Positions 8,917 to 19,484 of a DNA stretch of 64,000 bases are shown piece by piece (the first letter of the stretch is position 1; each line of letters starts with the position of its first letter). Under the pieces are notes generated by a model. It searched no databases. It was not told the DNA's origin and worked only from the letters and a program-made list of their open reading frames with translations. This stretch comes from Buttiauxella gaviniae ATCC 51604. GTDB taxonomy: Bacteria > Pseudomonadota > Gammaproteobacteria > Enterobacterales > Enterobacteriaceae. The stretch is from positions 1 to 64,000 of the forward strand of contig NZ_LXEP01000032.1 of NCBI RefSeq assembly GCF_001654835.1, given 5' to 3'. A program made the position numbers and the translations under genes.

Positions 8917-9175
8917 ATAACCTGCCGTAATGGAAATAACGAAAACAGACTTGGGAAGCGTATCATGCAAAAAACACTGTTGTACTCTGGCAAGAGGTGA
9001 GTTGTGAAGTCACCAGAGAAACAATCATTAATTCTCACATATAAATCAGGGTTAATGGCCATATGAACTCCCGTCTTTTAATTTTTATTAATCAGACAGG
9101 ATTAACCTTATTAAAACCTTAGTTTGCGATATTAATTGCGAGAGGCTATTCGGGGGATTTTACAATTACTGGTAG

Positions 9176-10126
9176 TCAGAAACTCATAGCCAGGCCGATA
9201 CCATAACCCGTTGTGTTATTACCGAACATATAGCGAGCCACCACGCGAGTTCGGGTAATAAAAACATTATACTTACTGCTATCAAGTTCAAAGCCCAGCC
9301 CCACAGACGAAAGACTATTAAAACCGAGTTGGCCGCGTTGATCGCCAAGATATTCAGTATGTGCCCCTTCGAGCACATAGCGAACCGGGCTTTGAAGTAA
9401 CGTCCAGTCAAATAAAGGTGCCCGACGACGCAGATAAAGCCCCAGATTTTCCGTGCTGGCGTGCCCTTTGACGGCACTTGAGGTATTACCGAAGGTTTGC
9501 AGGCTCATTCCGGAATAGCGCAATTCAATATCGATGTCCTGAGGCCTGGAAAATAGCTCGTAGTCGAGCATCAAAGAGCCTCCCAGACCATACGCATTGA
9601 GGCGCCCACCATCAAGAAAATCAAAATCATTATCTCTACGCTGCTCAAGCACGTAAGTGCCAACCCGTAAATCACTCACCATGGTGCCCAGCATGACATT
9701 GGCAATAGGGCGCAGTACCAGATTTCCCCCGCGTTTATCGGTATAAAGATGAAAATCCCAGCCAATACCTCCACTTGCGGTAACACTGTTCCATTTTGTT
9801 GGGATCTTGCGGCTTTCTTCACCGTTGGTCAGGATAAATTGCGGGTCATAACGGCTGTAGCTCATCGCCCCTTCAAGATAAAGGGGAAAGGATTCACTGA
9901 GTGTTGCTCCGCCCCCAAATTGGGTGATGGAAAGTTCATGGCTCTCGTTGTTACCGCTGCCAATATTAAGATCGCTGGCGGTGATGTCGGGCACAACGGT
10001 GTAGCTCATTAGAGTGAGAACCGCATCTGCGCGCTGCTTAAGACGATTGCCGTCTAATGCAAAACAAACCGGGCTGAACAGCAGTGCCGCCAGCAGGATG
10101 TGAGCGCCAGGTAACGGAACAGTCAT
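9176..10126 (-). CDS. Predicted outer-membrane beta-barrel, solitary autotransporter-barrel-like
   Basis: Exported protein of 316 residues. ATG 10126 gives a good signal peptide (LPGAHILLAALLFSPVCFA, cleavage before LDGNRLK); the alternative TTG start at 10180 adds 18 residues. The rest is rich in alternating aromatic/hydrophobic strands, lacks cysteine and further membrane helices, and ends in Phe (GIGLAMSF), the outer-membrane insertion signature. The pattern, with no passenger domain, is what I would expect of the solitary autotransporter-type barrel family; this assignment is by resemblance only. It stands alone between the two-component genes and an SDR gene. Function unknown. Confidence 0.65.
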   Translation of the reverse strand: MTVPLPGAHILLAALLFSPVCFALDGNRLKQRADAVLTLMSYTVVPDITASDLNIGSGNNESHELSITQFGGGATLSESFPLYLEGAMSYSRYDPQFILTNGEESRKIPTKWNSVTASGGIGWDFHLYTDKRGGNLVLRPIANVMLGTMVSDLRVGTYVLEQRRDNDFDFLDGGRLNAYGLGGSLMLDYELFSRPQDIDIELRYSGMSLQTFGNTSSAVKGHASTENLGLYLRRRAPLFDWTLLQSPVRYVLEGAHTEYLGDQRGQLGFNSLSSVGLGFELDSSKYNVFITRTRVVARYMFGNNTTGYGIGLAMSF

Positions 10127-10587
10127 AAGTGACTTGTAGCCTCCGATGGTCTTGACGACATGACAGGCAGAAGTAAGCAAACATAAAAGTCCTGCTAACA
10201 GACCTAGCTTTAAAGTTTAGAACTGATAACTGTAATTGACACTAGTAAACCAGAGATAAGGTGGACATAACTCCTCGCGAGGATCTCAGGTGAGTGTAAT
10301 AGCGCTAGAACTTCAAGCCAGCGGATTGATAAACAACATTAATCAACAGTCATTAGAGATGATGTATTTTATCGTAACTACTTACATGATGTGCCATTAC
10401 TGGATCGTATGTGTTGTGAACAATATTTGTTATAGCCAATTCTATTTTGACACTACAATTTGTAGCAGGTAGGTTGCGCTTTCGCCAATGTCTGGAGGGA
10501 TTATTGAGGTCTGGCCCTGGTGATTTTTTGGGTATTTAGAGTGCAGGAAAATATAAACAGAAAAGATTTATCTTAATCGCGTAAAAA
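10127..10587. other. Intergenic gap, no supported gene
   Basis: About 460 bases upstream of the barrel gene. A 60-codon plus-strand ORF from 10290 has no resemblance to a protein I know and unconvincing composition. TTGACA at about 10237 could be a -35 element, but I found no well-spaced -10. Confidence 0.4.
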
Positions 10588-10731
10588 TTAATCAACTTCG
10601 GTTTTAACCATCTTTTCAATCAAATGCAGGCTTTCAGAAATATGATGGAGAATATTGCCCGTATCAAAAAGTATTGCAAGCCATAGCAGGATAACCAGGG
10701 CAAGTGCGCCCATCGCAGAATAATTGAACAT
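10588..10731 (-). CDS. Small single-pass membrane protein (47 residues)
   Basis: Short ORF beginning MFNYSAMGAL and ending MVKTEVD. Residues 6-22 form a strongly hydrophobic transmembrane segment (LALVILLWLAILF). Residues 27-43 form a likely amphipathic helix (ILHHISESLHLIEKMVK). This organisation is typical of bacterial small membrane proteins. The ribosome-binding site is weak (TAATGAA immediately before ATG), which lowers confidence. It lies alone between the outer-membrane barrel and the SDR gene on the same strand. I do not recognise a family. Function unknown. Confidence 0.5.
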   Translation of the reverse strand: MFNYSAMGALALVILLWLAILFDTGNILHHISESLHLIEKMVKTEVD

Positions 10732-10857
10732 TTCATTACATTATTGGTAATAAGGGATTACTGATACTAATTATAGCAATCTGACTACAACCTCAATTAA
10801 ACAACTCATCTTTTACAAAATTATGCAGAAAAGCGGGACGAATCCCGCGCTTTACAC

Positions 10858-11652
10858 TTATTGTTTCTGATATCGCGGAGCAGGAATTCCTGTCCGGGAA
10901 GCAGCGAAAATCGCCAGTCGTGCAGATTCGTAGGCTTCCCATAAAGCCAGATCGTGCAGTGGTGGCACCGTCACCTCCTCGCCTTGATCCAATCCCACCA
11001 GTGCGGCATCAACCATATTTTCAGCGGTCATAATAGAATCCGGGGCCAAATGATCCATTGATACACCTGAGACTTCCCAGATTTCCGTTGCGGTGACCGC
11101 AGGCAATACCGCCTGAATGCGCACATTGCTGCCCGCAATCTCTTGCTGCAAACCACGCGTGAAATTCAGCACATATCCTTTGGTGCCGCTATACACGGCG
11201 CTCCCCGCGATGGCGTGGAGTGAGACGACTGAGGCAATGTTGATAATGGTGCCTCTATTTTGTGCCTGGAAACGGCCGAGGACGGCGAGGCTTAGACGAG
11301 TGAGCGCGGTGATATTGAGCATTATGTCTGTCTGGTGTAATTCAGCGCTGCCTGCGGTGAAAGGAGCAAGGTGCGCGGTTCCGGCATTATTGACCAGCAC
11401 ACTGATTCGCTCGTTACTGCGCAGCGCTTTTTCAACCACCTGAATACCGCTTTCTGCCGCCAGATCGGCCGGCAGTATCTGGACGGTGATGCCATGCAGA
11501 GCTTCAAGCTTACTCGCCAGTTCGCGCAAACGTTCTTCACGGCGTGCGACTAATAACAGGTCGTAACCGCGCGCGGCAAACCGCTCTGCGTATATCGCAC
11601 CAATACCTGAAGATGCGCCCGTGATGACTGCAACAGAAGGGGAAGTGGTCAT
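10858..11652 (-). CDS. SDR family NAD(P)-dependent oxidoreductase
   Basis: Cytoplasmic short-chain dehydrogenase of 264 residues. The Rossmann glycine motif TGASSGIG is at residues 11-18, the NNAG motif follows at about 90, and the catalytic Ser and Tyr-x3-Lys are in IASVVSL and YSGTKGY. An Arg after the second strand (VARREERL) suggests NADP(H) preference. The substrate is not predictable. The gene is transcribed in the same direction as the HxlR-type regulator 210 bases upstream, and HxlR regulators often control a neighbouring oxidoreductase, so it may be the regulator's target. Confidence 0.88.
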   Translation of the reverse strand: MTTSPSVAVITGASSGIGAIYAERFAARGYDLLLVARREERLRELASKLEALHGITVQILPADLAAESGIQVVEKALRSNERISVLVNNAGTAHLAPFTAGSAELHQTDIMLNITALTRLSLAVLGRFQAQNRGTIINIASVVSLHAIAGSAVYSGTKGYVLNFTRGLQQEIAGSNVRIQAVLPAVTATEIWEVSGVSMDHLAPDSIMTAENMVDAALVGLDQGEEVTVPPLHDLALWEAYESARLAIFAASRTGIPAPRYQKQ

Positions 11653-11862
11653 GGTAAAGCCTCGTCGTGAAAGTTGATTTTTGGTTTCATAATGAAACTA
11701 AATTAAAGTTAGGCTTATTGGTTCTATAATGCAACCACATTGCGTGCATTTTTTTATTTCTGCATTGAGATGAACGCTTGCTGGTGGATTATGGGATTAA
11801 TAATAAAAGGGAATCGGCGAATAGTGGATGCCGTTGCACTAGTCGCCCAGGAAACCTCGTTC

Positions 11863-12312
11863 TTAAACTAACTCAGGGCGCTGTGCTATCACCTCATCAG
11901 GCGCAAGCGTGCGGCCATCCTGCGCTTGTAGCTGGAGTTTACGCAACGGCTGTTGGTGTACATCATCAACAAGCACGCTGCACTTTTCATGGCTATCAAA
12001 CAAGTAATCACCTCCCCATTGGGCGAGGGCAACCAGCACGGTTTGCAATGCTCGTCCTTTTTCGGTCAACACATATTCATTCCAGGCGCTGCCGTCAGTG
12101 GCAGGACGCACGGTCAAAATACCTTGTTCCACCAGTTGTTTGAGTCGCTGAGTCAGCATGTTTTTGGCGATGCCGAGGTTTTTCTGGAACTCACCAAAAC
12201 GTGTCAGGCCGTTTAAAGCATCGCGCACGATAAGCAATGACCACCAGTCACCGATGATATCCAGTGAACGGGCAACCGGGCAGACGCTACCCTCCATACT
12301 TTTGCGTTTCAT
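11863..12312 (-). CDS. HxlR-family winged-helix transcriptional regulator
   Basis: 149-residue regulator. The HxlR hallmark begins with the Cys in GSVCPVARSLDIIGDWW and continues into a winged helix (LTRFGEFQKNLGIAKNML, TQRLKQLVEQGIL, wing EYVLTEKG). The single N-terminal Cys is the usual redox or electrophile-responsive residue of this family (HypR, YodB and relatives). The gene is divergent from agp and upstream of the SDR gene on the same strand, which suggests local control of the SDR and possibly of itself. Confidence 0.88.
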   Translation of the reverse strand: MKRKSMEGSVCPVARSLDIIGDWWSLLIVRDALNGLTRFGEFQKNLGIAKNMLTQRLKQLVEQGILTVRPATDGSAWNEYVLTEKGRALQTVLVALAQWGGDYLFDSHEKCSVLVDDVHQQPLRKLQLQAQDGRTLAPDEVIAQRPELV

Positions 12313-12483
12313 TAATCCTCCACAGGCTTAGGGCCTTTATTAGTTTTATTATAAAACCTCCTGCCGGGATTGAGTAGTTTTCCTTCAACTTACTGTTTTG
12401 CGAGCGGCCCGGAAGGCGGTGTCAGTTTTTTCTGCCAAACTGAATGCGGCACTTTTGTGCAATAGCATCTTGAGGATGAAGAG

Positions 12484-13725
12484 ATGAATAAAAAAACGAT
12501 TACGGCATTACTGGCAATGGCTTACTTCGCTCCTGCGTTGGCTCAAGCCGAAACAGCACCACAGGGTTACCAGCTTCAACAGGTTTTACTGATGAGTCGT
12601 CACAATCTGCGTGCGCCGCTTGCCAATAATGGCAGCGTACTGGAACAGTCGACTGCGCAATCATGGCCCGAGTGGGACGTGCCAGGCGGTCAACTCACCA
12701 CCAAAGGTGGCGTGTTGGAAGTGTATATGGGCCATTATTTGCGTGAATGGTTTGCGGAGCAGGGGTTGGTGACCAGCGGTGAATGCCCAACGCCACAAAG
12801 CATTTATGCCTACGCGAACAGTTTGCAACGCACCGTTGCGACAGCACAGTTCTTTATCACTGGTGCGTTCCCTGGTTGCGATGTGCCTGTCCATCACCAG
12901 GAGAAAATGGGCACGATGGACCCAACGTTTAATCCGGTCATCACCAATGGTTCACCAGAGTTTCAACAAGCAGCTGTGAAGGCGATGGAAACCCAGCGTG
13001 AGCAGTACAAACTGGGTGACAGCTATCAGCTGCTTGAGCAAATAGTTGCTTTTAAAGACTCGCCGAGCTGTAAAGAAAAGCAGCAATGCGATCTCACGGC
13101 TGAAAAAGATAAATTCACTGCTAATGCCACTGAGGAGCCAGGAGTCAGTGGCCCACTAAAAGTGGGGAACTCGCTGGTAGATGCGTTCACATTGCAATAT
13201 TACGAAGGGTTCCCACTGGATCAGGTTGCCTGGGGGCAAATCAAAACGGATCAGCAGTGGAAAGTGTTATCGCAGTTGAAAAATAGCTATCAGGACACGT
13301 TATTCACCTCACCGCAGGTTGCTCAGAATGTGGCGGCACCGCTGATTAAATATATTCAGAAAGCGTTGGCGGGAAGTAATAATAAAGGGCCAAAAATCAC
13401 TTTGCTGGTGGGGCATGACTCCAATATTGCATCGCTTTTGACGGCATTGGATTTCAAACCTTATCAGTTGCCTGAACAGTATGAACGCACGCCAATTGGC
13501 GGGAAAATTATGTTCCAGCGCTGGCATGATACGAATAACAATCGTGAATTGATGAAAGTCGAATATGTGTATCAAAGCGCGGAACAACTACGTAAAGCTG
13601 ATGTGCTAAGTCTGCAGCAGCCTCCGCAGCGTGTTACGCTCCAGCTTAATGGTTGTCCAACTGATGCGAATGGTTTTTGTCCGTGGGATAAATTTACGCA
13701 AGTATTGGCGCAGAGCGTGAAGTAG
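12484..13725 (+). CDS. agp: Periplasmic glucose-1-phosphatase
   Basis: Histidine acid phosphatase of 413 residues, the same length as E. coli Agp, which scavenges glucose by hydrolysing glucose-1-phosphate in the periplasm. The signal peptide ends near ALAQA. The phosphohistidine motif reads SRHNLRAPL (His40 of the precursor), the variant RHN motif characteristic of Agp. The proton-donor motif is GHDSN, near residue 310. Six or more cysteines are compatible with periplasmic disulfides. An AGGATGAAGAG ribosome-binding region precedes the ATG. Followed by a strong bidirectional terminator facing yccJ. Confidence 0.96.
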   Translation: MNKKTITALLAMAYFAPALAQAETAPQGYQLQQVLLMSRHNLRAPLANNGSVLEQSTAQSWPEWDVPGGQLTTKGGVLEVYMGHYLREWFAEQGLVTSGECPTPQSIYAYANSLQRTVATAQFFITGAFPGCDVPVHHQEKMGTMDPTFNPVITNGSPEFQQAAVKAMETQREQYKLGDSYQLLEQIVAFKDSPSCKEKQQCDLTAEKDKFTANATEEPGVSGPLKVGNSLVDAFTLQYYEGFPLDQVAWGQIKTDQQWKVLSQLKNSYQDTLFTSPQVAQNVAAPLIKYIQKALAGSNNKGPKITLLVGHDSNIASLLTALDFKPYQLPEQYERTPIGGKIMFQRWHDTNNNRELMKVEYVYQSAEQLRKADVLSLQQPPQRVTLQLNGCPTDANGFCPWDKFTQVLAQSVK

Positions 13726-13737
13726 GGAAGTTACTGT

Positions 13738-13760
13738 CTCCCCCGCGTGCTGCGGGGGAG
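13738..13760. terminator. Bidirectional terminator between agp and yccJ
   Basis: Nine-bp GC-rich stem (CTCCCCCGC/GCGGGGGAG) with a 5-base loop in the convergent gap, 13 bases after the agp stop and about 10 bases before the yccJ stop. Confidence 0.75.
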
Positions 13761-13770
13761 GTAGTGCAGA

Positions 13771-13998
13771 CTAAACGTTTCTGCGTTCTATCGTCTGTTC
13801 GCCCCAAAATAGCGAATCTTTATCTGTTTTTTCAAATGCCAACGCCAGTACCTCGTCGTTGCCATCTTCCCAAATTTTCTCCGCCATTTTTTCGTCGTAT
13901 TTAGCCACTTCAAAAATAGCCTCAGCGATTTCAGGAGAGGTGTTACGTAAACTCGCCCATTCACCTACGTGATGAACTTTTGATTGTTGATTCTGCAT
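13771..13998 (-). CDS. yccJ: YccJ family protein
   Basis: 75-residue acidic protein nearly identical in pattern to E. coli YccJ ([19 protein letters not shown], ending [11 protein letters not shown]). It has no signal peptide or membrane segment. It follows wrbA with an 18-base gap on the same strand, as in E. coli, and an AGGAG ribosome-binding site precedes it, so the two form an operon. Molecular function unknown; known linkage is to stationary-phase wrbA expression. Confidence 0.95.
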   Translation of the reverse strand: MQNQQSKVHHVGEWASLRNTSPEIAEAIFEVAKYDEKMAEKIWEDGNDEVLALAFEKTDKDSLFWGEQTIERRNV

Positions 13999-14016
13999 GT
14001 ACTCCTCCAGAATTAT

Positions 14017-14985
<969 letters not shown>

Positions 14986-15162
14986 ATGGCAAACCATCGT
15001 GGTGGTTCAGGTAATTTCGCTGAAGACCGTGAAAGAGCATCAGAAGCAGGTCGTAAAGGTGGCCAGCATAGTGGCGGGAATTTCAAGAATGACCCGCAAC
15101 GCGCCTCAGAAGCAGGCCAAAAAGGGGGCAAAAATAGTCACGGCAAAGGCAGCAGTAAGTAG
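14986..15162 (+). CDS. ymdF: KGG-repeat stress-induced protein YmdF
   Basis: 58-residue, very hydrophilic Gly/Lys/Ser-rich protein with the KGG signature repeated: two copies of the unit ..(F).DRERASEAGRKGGQ.. and ..DPQRASEAGQKGGK. It belongs to the YciG/YmdF/ConA-like small stress proteins. The start at ATG 14986 is fixed by GGAGGT seven bases upstream; the longer reading from 14941 is rejected. Followed by a good terminator. Likely RpoS-dependent by analogy with E. coli. Confidence 0.92.
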   Translation: MANHRGGSGNFAEDRERASEAGRKGGQHSGGNFKNDPQRASEAGQKGGKNSHGKGSSK

Positions 15163-15182
15163 TCACTCGCCAGACTAACCCC

Positions 15183-15213
15183 AACCGCCGGTTTTCACCG
15201 GCGGTTTTATTTT
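15183..15213 (+). terminator. Rho-independent terminator of ymdF
   Basis: Nine-bp stem AACCGCCGG/CCGGCGGTT with loop TTTTCA followed by TTATTTT, 21 bases after the ymdF stop. Confidence 0.85.
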
Positions 15214-15284
15214 GACTATCCCATTGCATGGCTCAGCACCTCATCGCACACTATTCGGCTTGCTTATATCGTCCAGGTCATGTC

Positions 15285-16193
15285 ATGTCCGCCTTACTTC
15301 GTCGTTACCAACTATCCGTTAAACCTCAAGAAGCGATTCTGATCCTCATCACCATGTTCTGGGGAGGAACTTTCCTCGCCGTGCAATATGCAATGACAAT
15401 GAGCGGGCCATTCTTTTTTGTTGGTGTACGTTTTGCGACGGCCGCGTTAGCTGTTGGGTTGCTGTCAATAAAATCGCTGCGTGGCCTGACCTGGCTTGAA
15501 GTGAAGGCAGGTGTATTTATCGGCGTTTCTATTGCCATCGGTTACAGCATGCAAACCTGGGGTTTGCAGACTATTCCCAGCAGTAAATCAGCGTTTATCA
15601 CGGCGATGTATGTCCCGCTGGTCCCTGTGCTGCAATGGATTTGTCTCGGCAAAATGCCTGGGGTGATGTCCTGGGTGGGTGTGGTGCTGGCATTTATTGG
15701 CTTGGTCTTCCTGGCCGGGCCGGAAAATACCTCACTCACGCTCGGTGCGGGCGAAATTATCACGCTGATAAGCGCTCTTGCGATTGCCGCAGAAATTATC
15801 CTCATCAGCGCCTGGGCGGGCAAAGTGGATATTAAGCGTGTCACCATTGTCCAGCTCGCTACTGCCTCGATTGTGGCGTTTGCCACTATGATCCCCGCTG
15901 GGGAAAGCGTGCCATCGTTTACCCCCGGTTTGCTGGTGATTGCATTAGGGCTAGGCATTTTCAGCGCCATTATTCAGGTGACTATGAACTGGGCGCAACG
16001 CAGTGTTTCACCCACCCGCGCGACGGTGATTTACACCGGCGAACCGGTATGGGCGGGGATTTTCGGGCGTATAGCAGGGGAGCGCTTACCCGTTTTAGCT
16101 CTGCTTGGCGGCGCATTGATTGTGTTGGGCGTGCTGGTGAGTGAGTTGAAGCTTAAACGTAAGAAGAAAGAGGTATCGTTATCAGTTTTGTAG
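15285..16193 (+). CDS. DMT-superfamily (EamA) transporter
   Basis: Inner-membrane protein of 302 residues with about ten hydrophobic helices arranged as two EamA repeats (first repeat ILILITMFWGGTFLAVQYA; second repeat from about residue 150, ITLISALAIAAEIILISAWAG; C-terminal GEPVWAGIFG motif). The drug/metabolite transporter family exports metabolites or amino acids; the substrate is not predictable. ATG 15285 is preferred over an upstream reading at 15228 because the extra 19 residues lack family character. It converges on rutG across a REP-like repeat. Confidence 0.85.
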   Translation: MSALLRRYQLSVKPQEAILILITMFWGGTFLAVQYAMTMSGPFFFVGVRFATAALAVGLLSIKSLRGLTWLEVKAGVFIGVSIAIGYSMQTWGLQTIPSSKSAFITAMYVPLVPVLQWICLGKMPGVMSWVGVVLAFIGLVFLAGPENTSLTLGAGEIITLISALAIAAEIILISAWAGKVDIKRVTIVQLATASIVAFATMIPAGESVPSFTPGLLVIALGLGIFSAIIQVTMNWAQRSVSPTRATVIYTGEPVWAGIFGRIAGERLPVLALLGGALIVLGVLVSELKLKRKKKEVSLSVL

Positions 16194-16225
16194 GGTTGCG
16201 CCATCCACCCACTACGGCAGTTATG

Positions 16226-16254
16226 TCGGATGACGCTTCGCTTATCCGGCCTAC
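16226..16254. repeat. REP-like element
   Basis: Single REP unit (TCGGATGACGCTTCGC then TTATCCGGCCTAC) in the convergent gap between the EamA gene and rutG, a usual REP location. Confidence 0.75.
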
Positions 16255-17567
16255 GGAATGACTGTACTTTGGCCGATAACCACCGAGCGGCGGCTCAGAA
16301 TAGCGTTCAATATAATCGCGCCGAACGTGGCCGTGCCAATCCCGCCAAGCGTGAAGCCGCCCAGTGTTAAGGCGAAATCTCCGGCGCCCAAAACCAGTGT
16401 TACCGCCACCATAATCAGGTTGCCGTTCTGGCTTAAATCAACATTGTGCTGCACCCAAATGCGTGCGCCTGCAACGGCAATCAAGCCAAACACCACGATA
16501 GACGCACCGCCAATCACCGGGCCTGGAATGGTGTGAATCAGTGCGCCAAATTTTGGTGAAAAGCCCAATAACATGGCGATGCCGGACGCGGCGACAAACA
16601 CCAGTGTTGAGTAGACTTTGGTTACCGCCATCACGCCGATATTTTCGGCGTAGGTTGTTACGCCGCTGCCGCCAACGGAACCCGAAAGCATCGTTGCAAG
16701 GCCATCGCCAACAAAGGCTTTGCCGATATATGGGTCCATATTTTTTCCCGTCATCCCGGCGACGGCTTTCAGGTGCCCAAGGTTTTCGGCCACCAGAATC
16801 ACTGCAACGGGAGCAATCAACATCATCGCCTGTGCGTTAAATGTCGGGGAGGTGATTTGCGGAATGCCAAACCAGGCGGCCGAACTTAACAGGGCGAAAT
16901 CGACCGGTTTGCCAAAGCCAAACCCATTCGCCAGAACCGCATAAATGGCGCAGGCGAGGATCAGGCCAATGAGAATCAGCAAGCGTTGAATCATGCCACG
17001 GGTAAACACTGCGACCAACCCGATACACAACACCGTCATGACTGCCATCCAACTATCAAAACTGCTGGCTGAAACGCCGCGCACCGCGATTGGCGCAAGG
17101 TTAAGGCCGATTGCCATCACCACCGCACCGGTAACAACCGGTGGCATTAAGCGCTCAATCCAGGCTGTTCCGGCCTTCATCACCACAAAACCAATCAGCG
17201 TATATACCAGGCCGCAGGCGATAATACCGCCGAGCGCAACGCTCAAATGTGGGTTCAGCCCTTGCCCGTTAAACCCTGTAACGGCTATCACTACACCAAC
17301 AAACGCAGCACTTGAGCCTAAATAACTCGGCACCCGTCCGCCAGTCACCACAAAGAACAACAATGTCCCAATACCCGACATCAGTATCGACAGATTCGGG
17401 TCAAGCCCCATCAGTAGCGGCATTAGCACCGTGGCACCAAACATCGCTACCGCATGTTGCACACCCATCACCAGCGTCTGGCCGAGGGGGAGTGTTTCGT
17501 CCGGAGCTACCACACCACCTTCTACCGCAGTTTTTTTATGCCATTGTGGAAACCAGGTATTCGCCAT
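16251..17567 (-). CDS. rutG: Pyrimidine (uracil) permease RutG
   Basis: Inner-membrane NCS2-family uracil:proton symporter of 438 residues (E. coli RutG is 442). Signature stretches include QHAVAMFGATVLMPLLMG near the N terminus, VGDGLATMLSGSVGGSGVTTYAEN mid-protein, and about 14 hydrophobic segments. It is the last gene of the rutABCDEFG operon and supplies uracil to the RutA-initiated pathway. It lies 27 bases after rutF with an AGATAAAT-type leader. Confidence 0.95.
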   Translation of the reverse strand: MANTWFPQWHKKTAVEGGVVAPDETLPLGQTLVMGVQHAVAMFGATVLMPLLMGLDPNLSILMSGIGTLLFFVVTGGRVPSYLGSSAAFVGVVIAVTGFNGQGLNPHLSVALGGIIACGLVYTLIGFVVMKAGTAWIERLMPPVVTGAVVMAIGLNLAPIAVRGVSASSFDSWMAVMTVLCIGLVAVFTRGMIQRLLILIGLILACAIYAVLANGFGFGKPVDFALLSSAAWFGIPQITSPTFNAQAMMLIAPVAVILVAENLGHLKAVAGMTGKNMDPYIGKAFVGDGLATMLSGSVGGSGVTTYAENIGVMAVTKVYSTLVFVAASGIAMLLGFSPKFGALIHTIPGPVIGGASIVVFGLIAVAGARIWVQHNVDLSQNGNLIMVAVTLVLGAGDFALTLGGFTLGGIGTATFGAIILNAILSRRSVVIGQSTVIP

Positions 17568-17594
17568 ATTTATCTCCAGCAGATATCGTGTCGG

Positions 17595-18083
17595 CTAACA
17601 GGCAGGCCGCATCAGTTGATGGTAGCCACGGTCAAACCACACCAGGCCATGGGTATCGTCGTTACGTTCAAGGGCAACTAATTCACAAAATAAAATGTCA
17701 TGCGTACCAACACTGACGACCTGGCTAATGCGGCAGTCGAACGACACGAGTGCGCCTTCCAGTTGCGGGCAGCCGGTTACACCGTGCCGCCAGCGAGCTG
17801 CGGAAAAACGTTCGGTCATCGCTGTCTTTCCACCAAATAAATTCGAAAGATCTTCATGCCCTGCCGCCAGCGTGTTCACACACAGCGCCTGATTGCGGCT
17901 AAAAATCGGCCATACGGAAGCGCTACGATTCAGGCAAACCAGCAATGTTGGTGGCTCATCCGTTACGCTACATACCGCCGAGGCGGTAAACCCGGCGCGT
18001 CCGGCAGGACCATCGGTGGTGACGATATTCACCGCCGCGCCAAGGCACGACATCGCATCGCGAAAGGCTTGTTTTTCGATCAT
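17595..18083 (-). CDS. rutF: FMN reductase (NADH) RutF
   Basis: Flavin reductase-like domain protein of 162 residues that supplies reduced FMN to the RutA monooxygenase. Typical motifs are [44 protein letters not shown] and [11 protein letters not shown] 18083 is the start because GAGGAG lies just upstream and it aligns with the E. coli start; the reading from 18119 would add 12 residues and overlap rutE. Confidence 0.95.
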   Translation of the reverse strand: MIEKQAFRDAMSCLGAAVNIVTTDGPAGRAGFTASAVCSVTDEPPTLLVCLNRSASVWPIFSRNQALCVNTLAAGHEDLSNLFGGKTAMTERFSAARWRHGVTGCPQLEGALVSFDCRISQVVSVGTHDILFCELVALERNDDTHGLVWFDRGYHQLMRPAC

Positions 18084-18093
18084 CTTTAACTCC

Positions 18094-18684
18094 TCAGGCG
18101 AGAACACATGCTTCTTCAAATGCTAAACGTGGCAAGCGTGAATGGGTTTTCGCCGGGTCACCGTAGCCAATATTAATCAGCAAATTGCTTTTCCAGCCGC
18201 TTGTGGCAAAAAACTCGGCATCCACTTTTTCACGGTCAAAACCAGACATTGGCCCGGTATCTAAACCGAGTGCCCGGCAGGCAGAAATCAGATACGCCGC
18301 CTGCATCGAGCTATTGCGAAACGCGGTTTCCTGCGCCAGTTCCGGGCTTGAGGTAAACCACGCGCGGGCATCGGCGTAAGGGAATAGTTTCGGCAGTTGC
18401 TCAAAGAATGCCGGGTCCCAAGCCACAATCGCAGTGACGGGGGCTGTCATGGTTTTTTCGATGTTGCCCGCAGAAAGAGTGGGTTTCAGGCGCGCTTTCG
18501 CTTCAGTACTGCGCACAAACACAAAGCGGGCAGGCGAACAGTTGGCTGATGTTGGGCCAAGGCGCAGCAGGTTATAAATCTCAGCAATTTGTTCATCACT
18601 CACAGGGGTATCCAGCCACGCGCTGTGGGTATGTGCGCCAGTGAACAAGGTTTCCAGTGCCTCGGACGTAATAGCATGACTCAT
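18094..18684 (-). CDS. rutE: Probable malonic semialdehyde reductase RutE
   Basis: Nitroreductase-fold FMN enzyme of 196 residues. In the rut pathway it reduces the toxic malonic semialdehyde to 3-hydroxypropionate. Motifs: [19 protein letters not shown] near residue 40 and [16 protein letters not shown] near 135. The four-base ATGA overlap with rutD indicates translational coupling. Confidence 0.95.
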   Translation of the reverse strand: MSHAITSEALETLFTGAHTHSAWLDTPVSDEQIAEIYNLLRLGPTSANCSPARFVFVRSTEAKARLKPTLSAGNIEKTMTAPVTAIVAWDPAFFEQLPKLFPYADARAWFTSSPELAQETAFRNSSMQAAYLISACRALGLDTGPMSGFDREKVDAEFFATSGWKSNLLINIGYGDPAKTHSRLPRLAFEEACVLA

Positions 18685-19481
18685 ACAATTTCCTTGTGAT
18701 AAGCAGGTTCGGTTGCCAGCAAACTCAGTAGTCGCTGGTTAAAATCACTGGCCACGGTGACGTTACAGGCGTGACCACCCCACGGCATGATTTCCAGCAG
18801 GCTGTCCGGTAGCGCGTGGTGCAATTCTTCAGAACAATTCCACGGCACCAGCAGATCGTCACGGGAACAAATCAGCAGCACCGGCTGGTGGATATGTGCC
18901 GCTGTGGCATGAAAGTCAGCGGCCTTCAGCGCATTCAGGCGGCGAGTAAGATTTTCTTGCCCTTGAAAGTGCGCGTTATGCATCGCTTCTTCGGCTTCCA
19001 GCCGTGGCTGGTTGGCGGCCATCCAGTCTGCCGGGTAAAGAAACAGCGGTTGAGCCTGCAAATAAGCCCCTGGTCCGCTATCGTGCAGCAGCGTTTCGCG
19101 AACCGCAAAGCAGCGCCGGGTATGGGCATTGAGCTGCAACCAGCCGTTGATTATCGCCAGCTTGTCGATGGCTGCGGGGTAATCCAGCGCCAGCTGCATC
19201 GCGACCAGACCACCCAGCGCATGTCCAAGCACGTTGTAATGCACGATGCCCTGTTGCAGCATGGCGGTGTGGATTTCATGTGCCATATCCGCGAGGCAAT
19301 AATCATTGGACAACGGCTCTTTATTCACACCAGTGCCGCGCTGGTCATAAACCACCAGTTGGTAGTGTTCAGCCAGTGCCGCACGTTGTGGCAGCCAGTA
19401 ACTGCCCATGCCACCGAGCCCGGCTATTAGCAGCAAGACCGGGGCGTTGGGGAAGGGCGCTTGAGTCAGCTCAATCTGCAT
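18681..19481 (-). CDS. rutD: Putative carbamate hydrolase RutD
   Basis: Alpha/beta-hydrolase fold protein of 266 residues that speeds breakdown of carbamate or aminoacrylate intermediates in uracil degradation. The usual nucleophile elbow GHSxG reads GHALGG here, so the Ser is replaced by Ala, as in E. coli RutD; this agrees with its accessory role. The late motif GGHACNV supplies the His. It starts three bases after the rutC stop and overlaps rutE by four bases. Confidence 0.94.
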   Translation of the reverse strand: MQIELTQAPFPNAPVLLLIAGLGGMGSYWLPQRAALAEHYQLVVYDQRGTGVNKEPLSNDYCLADMAHEIHTAMLQQGIVHYNVLGHALGGLVAMQLALDYPAAIDKLAIINGWLQLNAHTRRCFAVRETLLHDSGPGAYLQAQPLFLYPADWMAANQPRLEAEEAMHNAHFQGQENLTRRLNALKAADFHATAAHIHQPVLLICSRDDLLVPWNCSEELHHALPDSLLEIMPWGGHACNVTVASDFNQRLLSLLATEPAYHKEIV

Positions 19482-19484
19482 AAG

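Noticed and set aside
10290-10472. Plus-strand 60-codon ORF with GTG start
   Set aside because: Odd composition, no family resemblance and only a moderate ribosome-binding site. Not supported as a gene.
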